Source: Streptomyces longispororuber (lineage in GTDB: Bacteria > Actinomycetota > Actinomycetes > Streptomycetales > Streptomycetaceae). Taken from it: a DNA stretch of 36,620 bases. The stretch covers positions 1 through 36,620 of the forward strand of contig NZ_BNBT01000079.1 of assembly GCF_014656095.1 (NCBI RefSeq), written 5' to 3'. This document shows, one piece after another, positions 32,033 to 36,620 of the stretch. How positions within the stretch are numbered: position 1 is the stretch's first letter; every line of letters starts with the position of its first letter. Under the pieces are notes generated by a model that was given only the letters and a program-made list of their open reading frames with translations, ran no database searches and was not told where the DNA came from. The position numbers were made by a program, and so were the translations under genes.

Positions 32033-33778
32033 TCAGGGCTTGTCGATCTCCAGGCTGTCGATGGCCTTCCTCGCCACCTCGCGGCCCCGCTCGGTGAAGT
32101 CGCTCTTGGCCGGGTAGTCGATCCACAGCTTGTACATGTCGCCTGACGTCGTCCGGTAGTAGAAGATCCTGGCCTCGCGCGGGTACTCCACCTCGCTCTC
32201 CTTGTTGGTGTACGGGATCAGGTTCTCCGCGGACTGGTTGCCCTGGTACTCGCCCTGCGTGGTCTTCCTGCCGGGCCGCAGCGAGTCCGGGCTCAGCGAC
32301 GAGCCGAACACCGAGCTGCCCTCGTCCAGGGCCTTCATGTCCTCGTACGCCTCGGCCATGGAGGTGGCCGCGATGTACTTCAGGTCGTCCTCGGCCTTCT
32401 TGTCCAGCCCCAGCGTCACCGTGATCGCGCCGCTGGAGTCCCGGTACGAGACCCAGTGCTCCTTCGGAGCCGGTGCGGAAGGGCCCCAGGTGTCGTACCC
32501 CTTGGGCACCGACACCGAGGCGCCGAGCTCCTTGGCCGTCTCCCGCTTCCAGGCCCCGCCGTCGGAGGAGCCGCCGAACGGGTCGAGCGCCACGAGCACC
32601 CCCGCCGCCACCACCGCGGCCAGCACCCCGCCGACGGCCGCGAGCGCCTTGCGGCTCAGGAACACGCCCTTGCCGCGCGGCGCGGGGTCCCCCGCGACGG
32701 TCACCACCCGCGTGGGCGGCGGCTCCGGGGGCCTGGCGGCCTCTTCGAGGAGGGCCCGCACCCGCGCGGCGGTCGGGCGGTGGGCCGGGTCCTTGCGCAG
32801 CAGGCCGTCGATGGCCTCGGCCAGCGGGCCCTGGGCGGAGGCGGGCGCCGCGGGCGTGGCGTTGAGGACCGACTGGAGCGTCGCGGGCGTGTTGCTGCGC
32901 CGGAACGGCGAGACCCCCTCGGTCGCCGCGTACAGGACGACACCGAGCGACCAGAGGTCGGACGCGGGGCCCGGCCGCTGGCCGAGGACGCGCTCCGGGG
33001 CGATGAACTCAGGGGAGCCGACGAAGCCGCCGGTGTCCGTCAGGTTCGTCTCGCCCTCGATCTGGGCGATGCCGAAGTCGGTGAGCACGACCCGGTCGTG
33101 GTCGTCGAGCATGACGTTGTCCGGCTTCACGTCGCGGTGCAGGATCCCCGCCGCGTGCGCGGCCTCCAGGGCGCCGAGCACCTCCAGGCCGACGCGCGCC
33201 GCCTCACGGGCGCCGAGCGTGCCCTCGCGCAGGGCCGCGCCGAGCGAGCGGCCGCGCACGAACTCCATGACGATCCACGGCCGGCCGTCCTCGAACACGA
33301 CGTCGTGGACGTTCACCACGGCCGGGTGGTCGAGGCGGGCGGCGGCGCGGGCCTCGCGGCGCATCCGCTCGAAGGCGTTGGCGCGTTCGCGCTCGGGCAC
33401 GTGGTCGGGGACGCGCGGCTCCTTGACGGCGACCTCGCGGTCCACGGTCTCGTCCTTGGCCCGCCAGACCGTGCCCATGCCGCCGTGGCCGAGCTTGGCC
33501 AGCAGCCGGTACCGGCCACCGACGAGCCGGCCCGCGCCGGGCTCCGACCGGCCCGCGTGCGGCTCCGCCGGACCGCCCGCGCCGGGCGCCGAACGGTCCG
33601 CGTGGGGCGGCTGGTTCGCCTGGTCCGGGACCACCTGCGTCGGCGCCGGGGGCTCCGCCGGAGCCGGGGACCGCGGGGCCGCGGCCGGTCCGGCGTCCCG
33701 CTCCGGCGGGCGCGGAGGCTGCAGCCCATAGCTGGTGGTGTCGTTCGGGCTGTAGGAAGCTCCCCCGTCGTTACTCAT
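32033..33778 (-). CDS. Receptor Ser/Thr protein kinase (Hanks type), second paralogue
   Basis: A 581-residue membrane kinase. Unlike its neighbours it has a Pro/Ala-rich N-terminal extension (residues 1-85) with the repeat GAGGPAEPHAGRSEPGAGR. The kinase domain (about 88-350) has the Gly loop LGHGGMGTV, Lys119, HRDVKPDN with Asp216, DFG 234-236 and APERV. A membrane helix (about 376-396; ALAAVGGVLAAVVAAGVLVAL) follows, then an outer domain beginning WKRETAKELGASVSVPKGYD. ATG 33778 is chosen over the longer frame because its context (CCATGAGTAA) matches that of kinase 1. Active-site residues are complete. Confidence 0.93.
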   Translation of the reverse strand: MSNDGGASYSPNDTTSYGLQPPRPPERDAGPAAAPRSPAPAEPPAPTQVVPDQANQPPHADRSAPGAGGPAEPHAGRSEPGAGRLVGGRYRLLAKLGHGGMGTVWRAKDETVDREVAVKEPRVPDHVPERERANAFERMRREARAAARLDHPAVVNVHDVVFEDGRPWIVMEFVRGRSLGAALREGTLGAREAARVGLEVLGALEAAHAAGILHRDVKPDNVMLDDHDRVVLTDFGIAQIEGETNLTDTGGFVGSPEFIAPERVLGQRPGPASDLWSLGVVLYAATEGVSPFRRSNTPATLQSVLNATPAAPASAQGPLAEAIDGLLRKDPAHRPTAARVRALLEEAARPPEPPPTRVVTVAGDPAPRGKGVFLSRKALAAVGGVLAAVVAAGVLVALDPFGGSSDGGAWKRETAKELGASVSVPKGYDTWGPSAPAPKEHWVSYRDSSGAITVTLGLDKKAEDDLKYIAATSMAEAYEDMKALDEGSSVFGSSLSPDSLRPGRKTTQGEYQGNQSAENLIPYTNKESEVEYPREARIFYYRTTSGDMYKLWIDYPAKSDFTERGREVARKAIDSLEIDKP

Positions 33779-33847
33779 GGACCCATCAGTACCGTGCGGA
33801 GCGTGTCTGGTTCCAGCCGGGTCACGCACTTGTGACCGGGGTGATGC
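33773..33847 (-). promoter_or_regulatory. Conserved pre-start block of kinase 2 (possible mini-ORF)
   Basis: The minus-strand frame CVTRLEPDTLRTVLMGP ends in a TGA that overlaps the kinase ATG (ATGA). It aligns with the block before kinase 1, keeping the RTVLM frame. An inverted repeat GGTCAC-N6-GTGACC lies at 33830-33847. Confidence 0.4.
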
Positions 33848-33935
33848 ACGGGCCGGGAACCCCGCGGGCGAGGGCCTGCGGAGAGGGCGGGTGAGAGCCG
33901 GGTGCCCGCGCGCGGGAGCCGCGTGCCGCACCGTG

Positions 33936-35624
33936 TCAACGGCGTACGAACGTGTCCACCGCCGTGTCGAAGTGCCGCCGCGCCCCCGGTGCCTCGGCCA
34001 GCGGCGCCGACATCCACACGTCGTACATCCGCCCGCCCTCCACCCAGCACAGGTCGAACGTGCGCCGCGCGCCGTCCGCCCCCTCGGAGGCGTCCCAGGT
34101 GAACTGCCACAGCGCGGCCGGGCGGCCGTTGCGCGTGGTCTCGGTGACCTGCCCGGCGCGGTAGCCGGGGGTCAGCGCGGGCCCCTGGGCGTGCGCGCGG
34201 CGCTGGGCTGCGAGCGGACCCCCGGGTACCGGCTCGGCGGACTTGATGCCGATGCGGGCGCCGCCGTCCGGGGAGCTGTAGAAGACGCTCGGGCCCTCCG
34301 TGGTCCGCCGGTAGCCCTCCGGGACGGCGAGGGCGAAGCCGCGCGGGTCCTTCGCCAGGCGGTAGCCGCCCGGCGGGTCGGGGGTCGAGGGGCGCGGCGA
34401 GTCCGGGGTCTTGGTGACCGTCGAGGTCGCCGTGGGGCGCGGGGCGCCGGTGTCCGGCCCGGTGCCGTTCTGGGAGGCCGAGCTGGGCGGGTTCCGGGCG
34501 CCCCCGTCGCCGTCCCGGCCGAGCAGCAGCGCGGCGGCCGAAACCGCGCCCACCGCGACGGCGGCGACCAGCGCGGCGGCCACCAGGACGGCGCGGCCCT
34601 GCCGGCGGTTCAGCCGGGAGAACCGGGACGGCGGCCCCGGCCGGTACGGGTCGTCCGGCAGCGGGAGCAGCACCGTGGCCCTGGTCTGCGGGTAGCGGGG
34701 CAGCGGACGCTGGGCGGGCGGGTGCCGCCCGGGCCGTAACGCGGCGGGCAGCAGCCCCGTCCCCGGCCGGTCGTCGGGGGACCCCGGCATCGTGCCGGTG
34801 AGGACGAACGCCCGCAGCAGCTCCTCCGCCGCAGCCGCGTCGAGCCGCCGCTCCGGGTCGCGTTCGAGCAGGCCGAGGACGACGGGCGCCAGGGGTGCGG
34901 CGGCGGGCGGCGGGTGGATCTCGTCGAACACGACGGCGTGCAGCACCCCGCCGATGGAGTCCCGGCGGAACGGCGACTCCCCGCTGACCGCCGCGACGAG
35001 CAGCGCCCCGAGCGACCACAGGTCGGACGCGGGGCCGGTGCGCTCGCCGGACATGCGCTCGGGCGCGGTGTACTCGGGCGAGCCGACGAACGTCCCGCGC
35101 TCGGTGAGCGTGGTCGCGCCGCTGACCCGCGCGATGCCGAAGTCCGTCAGGACGACGCGCCCGGTGGCCTCCTCGATGAGGACGTTCGCGGGCTTCAGGT
35201 CGCGGTGCAGGATCCCGGCGGCGTGCGCGGTGCGCAGCGCGCCGAGCAGGTCGAGGGCCACGCGGGCGGCCGCGTGCGGGCCGAGCGGCCCGGAGCGCGC
35301 GATGCGCCGCGCGAGCGAGACGCCCTCGACGTACTCCATGACGATGTACGGCTGGCCGTCGTGGAGGACCACGTCGTGCACGACCACGATGTGCGGGTGC
35401 TGCAGCCGGGCCACCGCCCGGGCCTCGCGCAGGGTGCGCTCGCGCTGCCGGCCGGCCTCCGCCTCGGAGAGCGTCTCGTCGACCGCGAGTTCCTTGACGG
35501 CCACCCGGCGGCCGAGGAGCTGGTCGGTCGCCCGCCACACCACGCCCATGCCGCCGCGGTCGAGCCGCGCTTCGAGGCGGTAACGACCGGCGATCACACG
35601 GGTGCTGTCACCCAGGCTCCCCAT
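33936..35624 (-). CDS. Receptor Ser/Thr protein kinase (Hanks type), third paralogue
   Basis: A 562-residue membrane kinase. Its kinase domain (residues 14-275) has Lys44 in VAVKE, catalytic HRDLKPAN (140-147, Asp142), DFG 161-163 and YTAPERM. The Gly loop reads LDRGGMGVV, so the first glycine is replaced by Asp, a tolerated variant. A basic Pro-rich juxtamembrane segment (about 280-340) precedes the membrane helix at about 344-368. The outer domain (about 412-562) contains YRLAKDPRGFALAVPEGYRR and ends MYDVWMSAPLAEAPGARRHF, clearly related to the end of the fourth kinase (VIYMSAPEENWEKTREQFDA). ATG 35624. The gap to kinase 2 is 157 bases. Confidence 0.93.
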   Translation of the reverse strand: MGSLGDSTRVIAGRYRLEARLDRGGMGVVWRATDQLLGRRVAVKELAVDETLSEAEAGRQRERTLREARAVARLQHPHIVVVHDVVLHDGQPYIVMEYVEGVSLARRIARSGPLGPHAAARVALDLLGALRTAHAAGILHRDLKPANVLIEEATGRVVLTDFGIARVSGATTLTERGTFVGSPEYTAPERMSGERTGPASDLWSLGALLVAAVSGESPFRRDSIGGVLHAVVFDEIHPPPAAAPLAPVVLGLLERDPERRLDAAAAEELLRAFVLTGTMPGSPDDRPGTGLLPAALRPGRHPPAQRPLPRYPQTRATVLLPLPDDPYRPGPPSRFSRLNRRQGRAVLVAAALVAAVAVGAVSAAALLLGRDGDGGARNPPSSASQNGTGPDTGAPRPTATSTVTKTPDSPRPSTPDPPGGYRLAKDPRGFALAVPEGYRRTTEGPSVFYSSPDGGARIGIKSAEPVPGGPLAAQRRAHAQGPALTPGYRAGQVTETTRNGRPAALWQFTWDASEGADGARRTFDLCWVEGGRMYDVWMSAPLAEAPGARRHFDTAVDTFVRR

Positions 35625-35756
35625 GCGGCCATCATGCCCCAGAGGTGTGGCCCTCGATCCGCCTGACCGCGGGAGGTGCCCGGGACCGGCCGGTTCAGGC
35701 CGCCCGCGCAGGTCACAGGCGTCAGTTCAGGCCACGGGCGCGAAGCGCCGACTCGG

Positions 35757-35910
35757 TCCCGTACGCGGCCTGCGCGTCGGCCCCGCACTCCATACGCGGC
35801 GGGCGCGTCGGCCCCGTACCCCGTGCGCGGCAGGCACGTCGACCCGGCACCCCGCACGCGGCAAGCACGTCGACCCGGCACCCCGTACGCGGCAGGCACG
35901 TCACCCCGCG
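35757..35910. repeat. 31-bp tandem repeat, 5 units
   Basis: Units start at 35757, 35788, 35819, 35850 and 35881 and share the core ACGCGGCAGGCACGTCG. Units 3 and 4 are almost identical. The array lies 20 bases beyond the stop of the fourth kinase and upstream of the third. The unit length shifts frame each time, so it is not coding. Confidence 0.85.
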
Positions 35911-35930
35911 CCCAGGCGCGGCAGGGCGCC

Positions 35931-36620
35931 TCAGTCCCGCCAGCCGCGCAGCACCGCGTCGAACTGTTCCCGCGTCTTCTCCCAGTTCTCCTCGGGAGCC
36001 GACATGTAGATGACGTACTCGACGCCGTCCTCGCTGATGTACGCCTGCTCGATGGCGTGCCGGGGGCCCTTGGTGGTGTCGTTGGACCCCGCCGTCCAAC
36101 TGAACTCCCACAGCGCGCCGGGGCCCTCGCGGAACGTGTTGGAGTTCAGGTGCAGCCGCCGGTAGCCGGGCAGCTTGAGCTGCCGCTCCATGTCGAGCTG
36201 GTGGGCGTAGGGGGTGTAGAAGTCCGGGCTGCGGTCGACGCCGATGCGGACGAAGTGACGGCCGTTGTCGGGCGTGTAGTCGATCTGGCTGCCGTCCACC
36301 CGCCGGGTCCAGCCCTTGGGCAGCATCAGGCTGAAGCCCTCCGCGTCCCGCACGCGCACCCAGTCCGCGGGGATGCCGCCGACGACCTTGCCGCCGTCCT
36401 CGCCCCGGTCCTTGTCGTCGCCGCCCTTGCCGTCGGTCCGCTCGCCGGCCGTGGCCCGCGTGCCGCCGTCCCCGTCGCCGCCGTACTGGAGGTAGCCGAA
36501 CACCCCGGCGCCGCCGAGCAGCGCCGCCGCGGCCACCAGGGCGACCCGCCGGACCCACCGCCCGCGCCCGTAGCCGGGGGCCGGGGGCAGGCCGGGCCCG
36601 GGCACGGCCGTGGTCCGCTC
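35931..36620 (-). CDS. Receptor Ser/Thr protein kinase, fourth paralogue (C-terminal part only)
   Basis: The frame is open to the right edge of the window, so the kinase domain is outside. What is seen is a Pro/Gly-rich juxtamembrane segment (VPGPGLPPAPGYGRGRW), a membrane helix (VALVAAAALLGGAGVFGYL), an acidic linker and an outer domain beginning WVRVRDAEGFSLMLPKGWTR. It ends YVIYMSAPEENWEKTREQFD and so on, closely related to the third kinase's outer domain. Identity as a kinase is inferred from this match and from position; the catalytic part cannot be checked here. Confidence 0.75.
   Translation of the reverse strand, partial: ERTTAVPGPGLPPAPGYGRGRWVRRVALVAAAALLGGAGVFGYLQYGGDGDGGTRATAGERTDGKGGDDKDRGEDGGKVVGGIPADWVRVRDAEGFSLMLPKGWTRRVDGSQIDYTPDNGRHFVRIGVDRSPDFYTPYAHQLDMERQLKLPGYRRLHLNSNTFREGPGALWEFSWTAGSNDTTKGPRHAIEQAYISEDGVEYVIYMSAPEENWEKTREQFDAVLRGWRD

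Overview
The window is high-GC actinobacterial chromosome, almost certainly from a Streptomyces. Third codon positions are nearly all G or C, GTG starts are common, and the gene set is a familiar Streptomyces core-chromosome set: pcrA, guaA, a stand-alone B12-binding mutase subunit, an actinobacterial chorismate mutase, PspC-type sensors, a sortase substrate ending in LAETG, and a row of Hanks-type Ser/Thr kinases. From memory the order resembles the S. coelicolor pcrA-guaA-kinase neighbourhood; this was not checked against a database. I see no rRNA, tRNA, CRISPR array, insertion sequence or prophage.

Layout. 1-2866 (+): end of a SWIM-type protein and a DUF5691-like protein, probably one operon. 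2968-3384 (-): icmB-like B12 subunit. 3770-6529 (+): membrane-anchored lipase/esterase and a membrane-anchored M23 peptidase with a long disordered N-terminus. 6705-9158 (-): pcrA, separated from the peptidase by a 14-bp-stem terminator. 9159-9850: mostly non-coding, with a small orphan ORF. 9851-10204 (-): small four-helix membrane protein. 10544-11632 (+): coiled-coil NlpC/P60 hydrolase. 11760-13792 (-): LuxR-type response regulator and PspC-fused histidine kinase (4-bp overlap). 14350-15985 (+), divergent: PspC/LiaF-like protein and a small membrane protein. 15982-16509 (-): DoxX protein. 16992-18257 (-): polytopic membrane protein. 18686-19165 (+): PPOX-fold flavoprotein. 19453-21039 (-): guaA with promoter and strong terminator. 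21703-22228 (+): leader peptide, intrinsic terminator and chorismate mutase. 22959-24435 (-): lipoprotein and a small tail-anchored protein. 24720-25985 (+): collagen-like sortase substrate. 26243-29887 (-): GMC oxidoreductase and succinate-semialdehyde-type dehydrogenase. 30023 to the right edge (-): four consecutive receptor kinases, the last cut by the window edge.

How the genes work together. Much of the window concerns the cell envelope: two peptidoglycan hydrolases, PspC/LiaF stress sensing with its own two-component system, a sortase substrate, a lipoprotein and receptor kinases with related external domains. Core metabolism is represented by guaA, chorismate mutase, icmB and the dehydrogenase pair.

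The most interesting signals are non-coding. (1) A probable phenylalanine/tyrosine attenuator sits before the chorismate mutase: a leaderless 23-codon leader ORF with clustered Phe/Phe/Tyr codons, a first hairpin and a perfect 11-bp terminator. (2) Helically phased TCAGGG-like repeats lie on both sides of the PspC/two-component divergent region. (3) A near-consensus DasR-type operator has no obvious target gene. (4) Several unrelated short tandem repeats lie just beyond the stop codons of minus-strand genes. (5) Two neighbouring kinase genes share a conserved block, possibly a mini-ORF, running into their start codons.
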